Source: Winogradskya humida
GTDB taxonomy: Bacteria > Actinomycetota > Actinomycetes > Mycobacteriales > Micromonosporaceae
Assembly (NCBI RefSeq): GCF_016862215.1
Contig: NZ_BOMN01000087.1
Coordinates: 1-64,000 of the forward strand
Direction: 5' to 3'
Length of the DNA stretch: 64,000 nt
Shown here: piece by piece, positions 24,883-31,756 of the stretch
Numbering within the stretch: position 1 is the stretch's first letter
Layout: each line of letters opens with the position of its first letter
Notes under the pieces: model-generated
Told to the model about the DNA's origin: nothing
What the model saw: the letters and a program-made list of their open reading frames with translations, nothing else
Database searches by the model: none
Made by a program: the position numbers and the translations under genes

Positions 24883-25887
24883 TCAGGGTGAGTCGATCGT
24901 GATCACCTCGGCTGCGTCGCGGCGGGGGACTGCGGGGAGCAGGGGCCTCGACACCGAGTAGCCGAGCCGGACGGCGAGGAAGGGAACGCCGAGATCGGAC
25001 AGCATTCCGCGCAACAGGTGCCGGGGCCAGGTCACCTCGACGGCCTCGCTGAGTGGGGCGGTGGCGAGGCCCTCCGCGGTGGCCAGCAGGAGCAGCGCGG
25101 AGACGGCTTCGCCGCCTCGGAGCAGGTCGAGGGGCTGGTCGTCGGTGCCGAAGACGATGACGTACGCCGCGCCTTTGTCGTCGCCGTCCCCGGTGGTCAG
25201 GCCCGCGGTCGCGCCCTCGGGGGTGAAGTCGCGGACCGGGACCCGCCGGGCGTCCGGCTGGACCATGGATGCGGGCGGTACGCCGTCGCTGCGCCAGATC
25301 GGGCGGCTCGTCCAGCGGTCGAGTTCCGCCTGATAGGCCGGGTCCTCGTGCTCGGCGTGGGCGGCGCGCTCGGTCGACACGGCCAGCATCGGGATCTGGT
25401 CCGCCGGGACGACGTGCAGGTAGGCGCCCTCGAACTCGACGAATCGGCGCAGGCGGGTGAGCATTTCCTCGGATACGACCCGGTCACCGAACGCACGCCT
25501 GTCGGTACGGCGGCGGTGGATCGCGGCGGCCATCCGCTGGGCCTCAGGGTCGGCCGGGATCTCGGTGCCCAGGCGGATGCGGGCGAGGAGGTCCGGCTGG
25601 TCCGGGTCGGGGAATCTTTCGACGGTGACGGCGAATCCGGTCGCGGCCAGCGCGGTGCGGGCGTGGTGCAGGGCGATGCCGCAGCTGATCAGGAGCAGCC
25701 GGCCGTCGGCGTCGACGGTGCTGAGGTGCCGGCTGCGGTCCACGGAGAGTTCCAGGGTTTCACCGGCGATGTGCCAGGTCCACGGCTGGGTGTTGAACAC
25801 CGACGGTGCCCGCAGCGATGCCTGCGCGGCGGCGGTGAGGACAGCGGTCGTCTCACCGCTGGTCAGTCGCCTGGAGGAGACGTTCAT
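24883..25887 (-). CDS. Acg-like nitroreductase-family protein
   Basis: The 334-residue protein resembles the Acg (Rv2032) branch of the FMN nitroreductase superfamily: APSVFNTQPWTWHIAG near the N-terminus, HRRRTDRRAFGDRVVSEE in the middle, and LLLATAEGLATAPLSEAVEV followed by PFLAVRLGYS near the end. It looks like a fused tandem nitroreductase fold with a divergent second half. In mycobacteria such proteins belong to the DosR dormancy regulon and may store or hide FMN without catalysing reduction. It is divergent from a single-domain USP, with a DosR-like box between them. The start ATG at 25887 has GAGG about 10 bases upstream. Confidence 0.85.
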   Translation of the reverse strand: MNVSSRRLTSGETTAVLTAAAQASLRAPSVFNTQPWTWHIAGETLELSVDRSRHLSTVDADGRLLLISCGIALHHARTALAATGFAVTVERFPDPDQPDLLARIRLGTEIPADPEAQRMAAAIHRRRTDRRAFGDRVVSEEMLTRLRRFVEFEGAYLHVVPADQIPMLAVSTERAAHAEHEDPAYQAELDRWTSRPIWRSDGVPPASMVQPDARRVPVRDFTPEGATAGLTTGDGDDKGAAYVIVFGTDDQPLDLLRGGEAVSALLLLATAEGLATAPLSEAVEVTWPRHLLRGMLSDLGVPFLAVRLGYSVSRPLLPAVPRRDAAEVITIDSP

Positions 25888-25945
25888 GGTGGAGACCTCA
25901 TTTCTCGTCGTCCTCCACGGTGCCCGTTCCGGCCCTGACCGGGCA

Positions 25946-25959
25946 GGGCCGAAAGTCCC
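25946..25959. promoter_or_regulatory. DosR/DevR-like box between nitroreductase and USP genes
   Basis: GGGCCGAAAGTCCC is a near-palindrome of the DevR/DosR type. It lies 59 bases from the nitroreductase start and 114 bases from the USP start, so it could serve both divergent promoters. Binding is inferred from motif and context. Confidence 0.45.
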
Positions 25960-26072
25960 GCTCCGGCCAGGAAAGGTCTCAGGTCCCGTCCGGTGGGGCT
26001 GGACGGCCCGGTCTTTTCCGCGCGGTGGGGGCGATGGTGAGGGTGCCTCACCCCCATCGTCAGGAGCTTGTT

Positions 26073-26522
26073 ATGACCGATCAGCAGTACGACCGGCGCA
26101 TCGTCGTCGGAGTGGACAGCTCATCCGGCTCGAAGGCGGCGCTGCGCTGGGCACTGGCCCAGGCCGCACTGTCCGGCTCAACGGTCGAGGCCGTCGCGGC
26201 GTGGCAGAGCCCGGCCATGACCACTTACGCGTACGGATGGTCGCCGGCCGAGTTCGACGACAGCAGCGTCCGCACCCTCACCGAGAAGGCGCTGGCGGAA
26301 ACGGTCGCCGAGACGGTTAACCCGCAGGACCAGGTCGTCGAGGTCACGACCACCGTGGTCCAGGGGCTCGCATCGCAGGTGCTGCCGGCCGTCGCCGCGG
26401 GGGCGCGACTGCTGGTGGTCGGCAATCGTGGGCATGGTGCCTTCGCGGGGATGTTGCTGGGGTCGGTCAGCCAGCATTGCGTACACCATGCGCCCTGCCC
26501 TGTTGTTGTCGTTCCGGAATAG
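26073..26522 (+). CDS. Single-domain universal stress protein
   Basis: The 149-residue UspA protein has the N-terminal RIVVGVDSSSGSKAALRWAL and the ATP-binding motif LLVVGNRGHGAFAGMLLGSV, then SQHCVHHAPCPVVVVP at the end. This matches the G-2x-G-9x-G(S/T) class that binds ATP. The ATG at 26073 is preceded by AGGAG at about 8 bases; the longer open frame upstream is non-conserved. It is transcribed away from the Acg-like nitroreductase, consistent with a shared stress or hypoxia promoter. Confidence 0.92.
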   Translation: MTDQQYDRRIVVGVDSSSGSKAALRWALAQAALSGSTVEAVAAWQSPAMTTYAYGWSPAEFDDSSVRTLTEKALAETVAETVNPQDQVVEVTTTVVQGLASQVLPAVAAGARLLVVGNRGHGAFAGMLLGSVSQHCVHHAPCPVVVVPE

Positions 26523-26531
26523 GCGCGACGG

Positions 26532-26707
26532 ATGAGGACGGACGGGCGCCTGCTCGGCGCCGGGCTGGTGGGACTCGGCGCGATCCGGACGCTTCCGCCG
26601 CCACCACCCTCGGGTCAGTCCTGGTCGCTACCGCGCTGGCAGCCGTCACCGGCTACGTCTACCGGCCGCTCTTCTCGCGGGCCAGGTCTCGATTCAGCCT
26701 GCGGTGA
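26532..26707 (+). pseudogene. Possible frameshifted small membrane protein
   Basis: From the ATG at 26532 the frame reads MRTDGRLLGAGLVGLGAI and then turns Pro-rich. A second frame takes over with TTLGSVLVATALAAVTGYVY followed by RPLFSRARSRFSLR and a TGA. Joined, the parts would make a two-helix membrane protein of about 58 residues, so a frameshift near 26590-26610 is suspected. It follows the USP gene by 9 bases and its end overlaps the convergent DUF2382 gene by 14 bases. Confidence 0.3.
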
Positions 26708-27119
26708 GCTCATCGGCTTCGATGCGTTCCTTGCGGACCTGGCCGGTGACGACGTGTTCGTCGGTGTGGACGACCTTGGTCAGGCGGACGCGTTGCACGG
26801 GGACGATCTCGGTGGTGATCACCGGGCGTTCCTCGTGCAGGACGATCTCGAAGACCGTGCCGCCGTCGGGGCTGCCGTAGACCTCGTCGGCTCCGAAGAC
26901 GTCGGGGTCGTGGACCAGCCCGCGGGCCGCCGTGGGGATCGTCTCCTGCTCGAGGCGGAGTTCCTCACGGCGTACCTGGACGGTGATCTGCACGTCCTCG
27001 GTTATCACGTATTTACGCAGCCGGGCCCGCCCGGTCTCGTAGACCTCGGTTCCCGCGACGAGTCGTTCCTCGGAGCGGGTCATCGCCTCCCCGGTGTCCG
27101 GGGATAGGTTGCTGTCCAC
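26694..27119 (-). CDS. DUF2382 (YsnF/AvaK-type) stress protein
   Basis: The 141-residue protein is almost entirely a DUF2382 domain with the repeated signature MTRSEERLVAGTEVYETGRA, then RLRKYVITEDVQITVQVRRE and VRLTKVVHTDEHVVTGQVRK. The domain is common in stress-related actinobacterial and cyanobacterial proteins and its biochemical role is unknown. The GTG at 27119 is chosen because an ideal AAGGAG lies six bases before it; an ATG at 27146 is possible. The next gene upstream on the same strand encodes a PRC-barrel protein with a paralogous DUF2382 domain, separated by a strong hairpin. Confidence 0.85.
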   Translation of the reverse strand: MDSNLSPDTGEAMTRSEERLVAGTEVYETGRARLRKYVITEDVQITVQVRREELRLEQETIPTAARGLVHDPDVFGADEVYGSPDGGTVFEIVLHEERPVITTEIVPVQRVRLTKVVHTDEHVVTGQVRKERIEADELTAG

Positions 27120-27144
27120 GTTCTTCTCCTTCGGCGGCGTGGTC

Positions 27145-27180
27145 ATGCCCGGTGCCCGGCGTACCGGCGGCACCGGGCAT
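27145..27180 (-). terminator. Strong hairpin between the two DUF2382 genes
   Basis: ATGCCCGGTGCC and GGCACCGGGCAT form a perfect 12-base-pair stem with a 12-base loop. It begins 16 bases after the stop of the PRC-barrel/DUF2382 gene on the minus strand, so it probably ends or attenuates that transcript before the next gene. There is no T-run, as is usual in high-GC actinomycetes. Confidence 0.6.
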
Positions 27181-27195
27181 GAGTGGGGAGTGCGG

Positions 27196-27954
27196 TCAGC
27201 GCCGGGTGTTGCCCTCGGGGCCGTCGAACTCGATCTGCTCCTTGCGGACCTCGCCGGTGACGCTCTCCTCGTCGCGGATGGTCTCCTTGCCGAGGCGGAC
27301 CCGTTCGACGGGTACGGTCTCGGTGTCGACGACCGGACGCTCGGCGCGCAGGGTCACCTCGTGCTCGGCCTCGGTGATCTCGGCGCCGTCAAAGGCGTCT
27401 CCGGCGTCGGTGATCGGCTCGCGCTCGAGGCGTACTTCCTCGCGCGAGACCGGGACGCGGACCTGCTGCTGCTCGGTGACCACGTATTTGCGCAGTCGTG
27501 CCTTGCCGGCCTCTTCGGTGCGGGTGCCGGCGACCAGGCGCTCCTCGGAGCGGGTCATGGCGTCGTCGTCGTTGTCGCGGGTGTTCTGGCGGCCGGTGGC
27601 CGTGCTGTCATAGGTCGCGCCGGTCCGGGAGCTGCCGCCTGCGGAGCCGAGGCCGTAGTAGGAGTAGAGCTCGCTCTCCTCGCTGCGTGACATGGGGCCG
27701 TCGGCGTCGATCCGCGGGGCGTCCTTGACCTGGTCCTTGCCGTAGTCGACGGTGACCCGGTCGTCGGCGACGTTCGCGTTCTTCAGCGGGATGAAGGTCT
27801 CCTTGGTGCCGAACAGGCCGGTCTTGACCGTGACCCACTCGGGATCGCCGCTCTGGGCGCCGAGGTAGACCTGGCCGACCGAGCCGATCTTGTCGCCGTC
27901 GGTGCCGTACACGTCGGAGCCGGTGAGCCGGGCAATGTCATTCTGCGTGATCAC
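27196..27954 (-). CDS. PRC-barrel and DUF2382 domain protein
   Basis: The 252-residue protein has an N-terminal PRC-barrel (about residues 1-75: LTGSDVYGTDGDKIGSVGQV, VKTGLFGTKETFIPLKN, VTVDYGKDQVKDAP). A flexible Ser/Thr/Gly-rich linker follows, then a C-terminal DUF2382 domain (about 135-240: MTRSEERLVAGTRTEEAGKA, RLRKYVVTEQQQVRVPVSRE, VRLGKETI). The family is linked to general stress responses. The GTG at 27954 is favoured by GGAAGGA six bases upstream; a longer frame to an ATG at 27993 is less likely. A promoter of the stress-sigma type can be drawn 82 bases upstream. Confidence 0.88.
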   Translation of the reverse strand: MITQNDIARLTGSDVYGTDGDKIGSVGQVYLGAQSGDPEWVTVKTGLFGTKETFIPLKNANVADDRVTVDYGKDQVKDAPRIDADGPMSRSEESELYSYYGLGSAGGSSRTGATYDSTATGRQNTRDNDDDAMTRSEERLVAGTRTEEAGKARLRKYVVTEQQQVRVPVSREEVRLEREPITDAGDAFDGAEITEAEHEVTLRAERPVVDTETVPVERVRLGKETIRDEESVTGEVRKEQIEFDGPEGNTRR

Positions 27955-28035
27955 GGGGGAGTCCTTCCAAGAGGGATCGCACACGGTCGCCAAGGGTCAC
28001 AAATGGTGATTTTCTTCGACCCTGACGCCGTGGAG

Positions 28036-28060
28036 ATGCCCGCCCGTTTAGGTCATAAAC
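28036..28060 (-). promoter_or_regulatory. Possible SigB/SigF-type promoter for the PRC-barrel gene
   Basis: On the minus strand GTTT (28060-28057) is followed after 15 bases by GGGCAT (28041-28036), resembling the GTTT-N13-17-GGGTAT consensus of actinobacterial stress sigma factors. It lies about 80 bases before the GTG start. The -10 element has one mismatch. Confidence 0.35.
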
Positions 28061-28098
28061 AACCTTGACCCCGCAGTTAATTTACCCACCCGGAATGT

Positions 28099-28863
28099 TT
28101 ATTTCCCTTCCGTCAGGCGAGGGGGCCGGCGCCGCCGTGGCAGCAGCAGCGCGACCCGGTCGAGCAGCGCCTCCAAGGCTTCCTCGAAGTCCTGGGCGGC
28201 GACGTCGATGGACAGGTGCGGCTCGAGGCGCTGCAGGATCGGGTAACCGCTCAGGTCCTCGATCGGGGAGACGTCGGGTTCCTCGACGGGCCCGGTCTCG
28301 ACCCCGTGGGAGGACACCTCGAGCAGCAGGTGGCCGAGCAGGAAGCTGCTGAACGCGCGGTAGACGGCGGCGGCGTTCTCATCGGAGAAGCCGGCCTCGG
28401 TCATCACCTCGAGCAGGGACTCGATCCAGCGCAGGCTGCGCAGCGGCGGCCGCACCCAGGGCGCGGCCGGTGGACGCGTGGCCACCAGGGGAAACACCTC
28501 GGGATGGGCGAGGGCGATGCGGCGCAGGCCGTGCGCCAGGCGCTGCAGGTAGTCGACCCAGCCGGCGTGGGCCTCCAGGTGCACGTCGGGATCGCCGAAC
28601 AGCTCGTCGACCACGGTCTCGACGACCCCGTCCAGCAGCGCCTCACGACCGGGGACGTAGCGGTACAGCGCCATGCCCTCGACGCCGAGGTAGGCCCCGA
28701 GGCGCTGCATCGTCAGCATCCGCAGGCCGTTCTCGTCGATGTACCGCACCGCCGCGCCGAGGATGCGCCGCTGATCCAGCCCGCCACGCCCGGAACCGGG
28801 ACCCCCGGCGGGGAGGGCGGCGGCGGCCTTGCCGCGCGCCTGCGGGGTGTCGGGGTCTGCCAT
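28099..28863 (-). CDS. TetR-family regulator with TetR_C-type ligand domain
   Basis: The 254-residue protein has a Gly/Ala-rich N-terminal tail of about 25 residues, then the TetR helix-turn-helix (LDQRRILGAAVRYIDENGLR followed by MLTMQRLGAYLGVEGMALYR). Its long C-terminal domain is of the tetracycline-repressor class (GWVDYLQRLAHGLRRIALAH, FSSFLLGHLLLEVSS), ending in a poly-Arg patch. The regulated gene is not evident: the next gene downstream is the PRC-barrel gene in the same direction, and upstream is a 382-base gap with two palindromes. Autoregulation is likely. Confidence 0.88.
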   Translation of the reverse strand: MADPDTPQARGKAAAALPAGGPGSGRGGLDQRRILGAAVRYIDENGLRMLTMQRLGAYLGVEGMALYRYVPGREALLDGVVETVVDELFGDPDVHLEAHAGWVDYLQRLAHGLRRIALAHPEVFPLVATRPPAAPWVRPPLRSLRWIESLLEVMTEAGFSDENAAAVYRAFSSFLLGHLLLEVSSHGVETGPVEEPDVSPIEDLSGYPILQRLEPHLSIDVAAQDFEEALEALLDRVALLLPRRRRPPRLTEGK

Positions 28864-29245
28864 CGCGCCTCCCGGGCGGCCTGTCGCGTCACCTACCGCA
28901 CAAGCCTCCCATAGATCATCCTCAGGCAGGGTTCATGACCATTCGGTCACGGCAGGAAAAGGCAATACGAGCGCATATGTGTACGCGTTTAGCGCGTAAA
29001 CAAGATCCAAAAATCGTGTGAGGGAAGGAGGCTGCAACCGCCCCTACTGGTCTGTTCCGGCGTCAGCCCGGATCGTCTGCCGGCTCACCCGGGCGGTTGG
29101 CGATCCGATGGCCAGGTCCAGTGACGTTGCCCTTGAGCACCCAGGCCCCGAGGCCGGCGGTCGTCACCCGGGGTGCGGTCGTGGGTTCCATCAAGCTGTC
29201 TCCGGTAGCGCGTGCAGGGGGTCGTGGCCCGGTCGTGGTTTCGGC
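28864..29245. other. Intergenic region with two operator-like palindromes
   Basis: No coding sequence can be supported in these 382 bases on either strand. The part next to the TetR gene is relatively AT-rich. It contains TGACC-ATTC-GGTCA (28936-28949), a perfect dyad 73 bases upstream of the TetR start, and GTTTA-GCGCG-TAAAC (28987-29001), a second perfect dyad. Both are candidate binding sites for the TetR protein encoded at 28099-28863. The right half is GC-rich and featureless and precedes the 3' end of the next minus-strand gene. Confidence 0.5.
28936..28949. promoter_or_regulatory. Palindrome, probable TetR operator
   Basis: TGACC and GGTCA form a perfect inverted repeat around ATTC. 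Position upstream of the TetR gene suggests autoregulation by the protein at 28099-28863. Confidence 0.45.
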
Positions 29246-29875
29246 TCAGGCCGGACGGGCCATGCGGGACTGGGTGTCGAGGCCGGCGACGAGCAGGGTG
29301 ATGCCCAGGTCGAAGGCTTGCGGCCCGCTCGGGGGGCCGGCGGGATCGTCGCGGTCGAGGGAGTGGGCGCCGGCTACCGCGCCGAGGCTGTCGGCTTGGA
29401 GGCGTTGTTGCTGGTGGAAGGCGTGGCCGACGAGGAAGAGGACCATGGTTTCCGCGGCGAGGCCGGTGGTCTGCTGGTCGAAGCCGCCGCCACTGATCGC
29501 CCGGGCGAGGCGGTGGGCGAGGCCGTCGGCGCCGAGGCCGAGGGCGAGGGTGCTGGAGACGACTTCGGCGCCGTCCTTGTAGGCCAGGAGCGCGTCGTGC
29601 AGTGCTGCCGCCTCGTGACGCACCCGGTCGCGCCAGTCGCCGGTGGCGGTGTCGGCGGGGCGGGCGCTGGCGATTATCTGGTCGGAGACGGCCGCCAGGA
29701 GGGCCTGCTTGTTGGGGAAGTGCCAGTAGAGCGCGCTGGGCTGCACGCCGAGGGTGGTGGCCAGGTGCCGCATCGTGAGGTCGGGCAGGCCCTGCTCGTC
29801 GAGGATCCGCAGGGCGGCGGCCAGCACGTCCTCGCGGCTGTTGCGGGCGTACCCGGCGCTTGAAGGTCTCGGCAC
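29246..29875 (-). CDS. TetR-family regulator divergent from bioY (BioQ candidate)
   Basis: The 209-residue protein has a TetR helix-turn-helix at about residues 12-58 (NSREDVLAAALRILDEQGLP, then DLTMRHLATTLGVQPSALYW) and a C-terminal domain of tetracyclin-repressor type (ALHDALLAYKDGAEVVSSTL, TMVLFLVGHAFHQQQ). It is divergent from the biotin-uptake operon and shares its 67-base promoter region, which contains two TGAAC-N3-GTTCA palindromes like those bound by BioQ of Corynebacterium and Mycobacterium. A role as biotin-regulon repressor is therefore likely but not proven, because a different palindrome, CGTCACTATAGTGACG, sits two bases from its own start. The GTG at 29875 is the natural start: the frame upstream reads through the divergent gene. 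Confidence 0.82.
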   Translation of the reverse strand: MPRPSSAGYARNSREDVLAAALRILDEQGLPDLTMRHLATTLGVQPSALYWHFPNKQALLAAVSDQIIASARPADTATGDWRDRVRHEAAALHDALLAYKDGAEVVSSTLALGLGADGLAHRLARAISGGGFDQQTTGLAAETMVLFLVGHAFHQQQRLQADSLGAVAGAHSLDRDDPAGPPSGPQAFDLGITLLVAGLDTQSRMARPA

Positions 29876-29877
29876 GT

Positions 29878-29893
29878 CGTCACTATAGTGACG
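29878..29893. promoter_or_regulatory. 16-bp perfect palindrome next to the TetR start
   Basis: CGTCACTATAGTGACG is a perfect palindrome with the CACTATAGTG core often seen at TetR-family operators. It lies two bases upstream of the regulator's GTG, which suggests direct autorepression. Confidence 0.55.
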
Positions 29894-29902
29894 GCATCGT
29901 CC

Positions 29903-29930
29903 TGAACGGTGTTCAGGTGAACGGCGTTCA
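29903..29930. promoter_or_regulatory. Two tandem BioQ-like boxes before bioY
   Basis: TGAACGGTGTTCA (29903-29915) and TGAACGGCGTTCA (29918-29930) are perfect TGAAC-N3-GTTCA dyads, 15 bases apart centre to centre. They end directly at the bioY ribosome-binding site. The motif matches the type reported for the biotin repressor BioQ. Confidence 0.65.
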
Positions 29931-29942
29931 GGAGGGGTGCTG

Positions 29943-30500
29943 GTGGAGCGGTTCGAGACGCGGGATGTGGCAAGGATCGTGGTCTTCGCGGCGATCATGG
30001 CTGTCCTGGGGTTACCGGGTGCGGTCACGTTGTTCGGTGGCGCGGTGCCCATCACCCTGCAGTCGATGGGCGCCATGCTGGCCGGGGCCGTGCTGGGGCC
30101 GTGGCGCGGTGCCACCTCGATCATTGTCTTTCTCGTGCTGACGTTCGCGGGCCTGCCGTTGTTGTCGGGCGGGCGCGGCGGGGCCGGGGTGTTCGTCGGC
30201 CCGTCGGCGGGTTACCTGGCCGGCTGGGTTCTCGGGGCGTTCGTCGTGGGCGTCATCGTGCGGTTCCGCGGCCGGCCTCCGGTGTGGTGGCGGACGGCGC
30301 TGGGCTGCCTTGTCGGTGGAATGGCCGTCGTGTACGCGATCGGCGTCCCGGTCCAGGCCGCTGTCACGCATCTCCCGCTGGGCAAGACCGTGCTGTCCGC
30401 GCTGGTGTTCGTGCCGGGGGATCTGCTCAAAGTGGTGTTCGCGACGATCGTCACGATGGCGCTGTGGCGGGCGTACCCGCGGGCTTTCGAGCTGAAGTGA
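29943..30500 (+). CDS. bioY: Biotin transporter substrate-binding component (ECF S component)
   Basis: BioY is the membrane protein that captures biotin for the energy-coupling-factor importer. The 185-residue protein has about six hydrophobic helices and the family motifs PITLQSMGAMLAGAVLGPWR, FAGLPLLSGGRGGAGVFVGP-SAGYL and KTVLSALVFVPGDLLKVVFA. The GTG at 29943 is preferred to one at 29937 because GGAGGGG (29931-29937) overlaps the latter and is well spaced for the former. Two BioQ-like boxes lie just upstream, so biotin should repress it. The stop overlaps the acyl-CoA ligase start (GTGA). Confidence 0.95.
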   Translation: MERFETRDVARIVVFAAIMAVLGLPGAVTLFGGAVPITLQSMGAMLAGAVLGPWRGATSIIVFLVLTFAGLPLLSGGRGGAGVFVGPSAGYLAGWVLGAFVVGVIVRFRGRPPVWWRTALGCLVGGMAVVYAIGVPVQAAVTHLPLGKTVLSALVFVPGDLLKVVFATIVTMALWRAYPRAFELK

Positions 30501-31756
30501 CCGCGGCATTGATCTGCGGCGATGGCGAGCTGACCGGGAGCGAGCTGGCTCGCCGGATCGCCGCGACGGATCCGGGCGTCGACGTGCCCGGCCGGGTGGT
30601 GCCCATTGTGGACTCCGACCGGGTCGCCGCGCTGATCCGTGCGCTCGCCGTCCGCGATGCTGGTGGCGTGCCGCTGATCGGCGACGACCGCTGGAACCCC
30701 GCGTACTGGGCGGAGTTGCGCGATCGGGTGAGGGCTGCGGCACCGGTGCCCGAGATGGCGTGGGCCACGTTCACCTCGGGCAGTTCGGGCGCGCCGCGGA
30801 CGGTTCTGCGTACCGAAGAATCCTGGTCCGAATCGTTTGCAGCCGTGACCCGGCTGACCGGTCTCACCGCCGCGGACGTCGTCTACCTGCCGGCGCCGCT
30901 GGTCTCCTCGATGACCGTCTTCTCCGTCGCCCACGCCCGGCACCTCGGCGCCACCGTCCTGCTGCCGCGCACCCACACCGTTTCGGCTGCGGACCTCAGC
31001 GTTGCCACGGTGCTGCACGGTACGCCGTACGCGCTCCGCGACGTGCTCGAACGGATCGAAGGCGGGGCGGCCCACCGGCTACGGGTGGCCCTGATCGGCG
31101 GCGCCCGGCTCGATCCCGACCTCCTTGCGCGGGCCGGAACCGCCGGGATCCGGGTGGTCAGTTACTACGGAGCCGCCGAACTGTCCTTCGTGGCAGTGGA
31201 CGCGGACGGGCACGGATTGCGCCCGTTCGACGGGGTTGAGCTGCGCGTCGACGTAAACTCGGTGCTGTGGGTGCGATCCTCGTACGTGGCCGGCGGTTAT
31301 CTGGCCGGCGGCTATCTGGCCGGCACCGGCGGCCCGTTGCGGCGTGACGCGGACGGCTGGGCGACGGTCGGTGACCTGGCCGCCGAGACCGGGGCCGGGC
31401 GGTTGCGCCTGCTCGGGCGTGACGACGGCGCGATCCTGACGGCAGGGGCGACGGTCATCCCCGAGGACGTCGAGGCGATTCTGCCGCGCGTCGAGGGCAT
31501 CGCCGACGCGGTGGTGTTCGCGTTCCCGCACGCCCGCACGGGAGATCTGCTCGCCGCGGTCATCGAGCTCGAACCGGGACATCGGCCCCCGTCGGCCGGG
31601 GAGTTGAGGGCCAGGACGGAAACCCTCCTGACGGGTACGCATCGGCCGCGCCTGTGGTTCTTCACCGACCGGCTCACGCGTACGCCCACCGGGAAGCCGG
31701 CCCGTGAACAGATCCGCCGTGACGCTCTGGAGGGCCGGGTGTCCCGCATTGTCTGA
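30497..31756 (+). CDS. AMP-forming acyl-CoA ligase-like enzyme in the biotin operon
   Basis: The 419-residue protein belongs to the ANL (acyl/aryl-CoA synthetase) superfamily. It activates a carboxylic acid with ATP and transfers it to CoA. Motifs are the phosphate loop TFTSGSSGAPRTV, YYGAAELSF, VGDLAAETGAGRLRLLGRDD with VIPEDVEAIL at the hinge, and the catalytic Lys in TPTGKPAREQ. It is about 80-100 residues shorter than typical ligases because the N-terminal subdomain is small, as in MenE-like enzymes. It sits between bioY and the other ECF components with 4-base overlaps, so its substrate may be connected with biotin or its pimelate-like side chain. That link is inference. Confidence 0.85.
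   Translation: MTAALICGDGELTGSELARRIAATDPGVDVPGRVVPIVDSDRVAALIRALAVRDAGGVPLIGDDRWNPAYWAELRDRVRAAAPVPEMAWATFTSGSSGAPRTVLRTEESWSESFAAVTRLTGLTAADVVYLPAPLVSSMTVFSVAHARHLGATVLLPRTHTVSAADLSVATVLHGTPYALRDVLERIEGGAAHRLRVALIGGARLDPDLLARAGTAGIRVVSYYGAAELSFVAVDADGHGLRPFDGVELRVDVNSVLWVRSSYVAGGYLAGGYLAGTGGPLRRDADGWATVGDLAAETGAGRLRLLGRDDGAILTAGATVIPEDVEAILPRVEGIADAVVFAFPHARTGDLLAAVIELEPGHRPPSAGELRARTETLLTGTHRPRLWFFTDRLTRTPTGKPAREQIRRDALEGRVSRIV

Noticed and set aside
29018..29863. A 281-codon plus-strand frame over the TetR gene divergent from bioY
   Set aside because: Antisense to a complete TetR protein; Gly/Val/Glu-rich and without homology.
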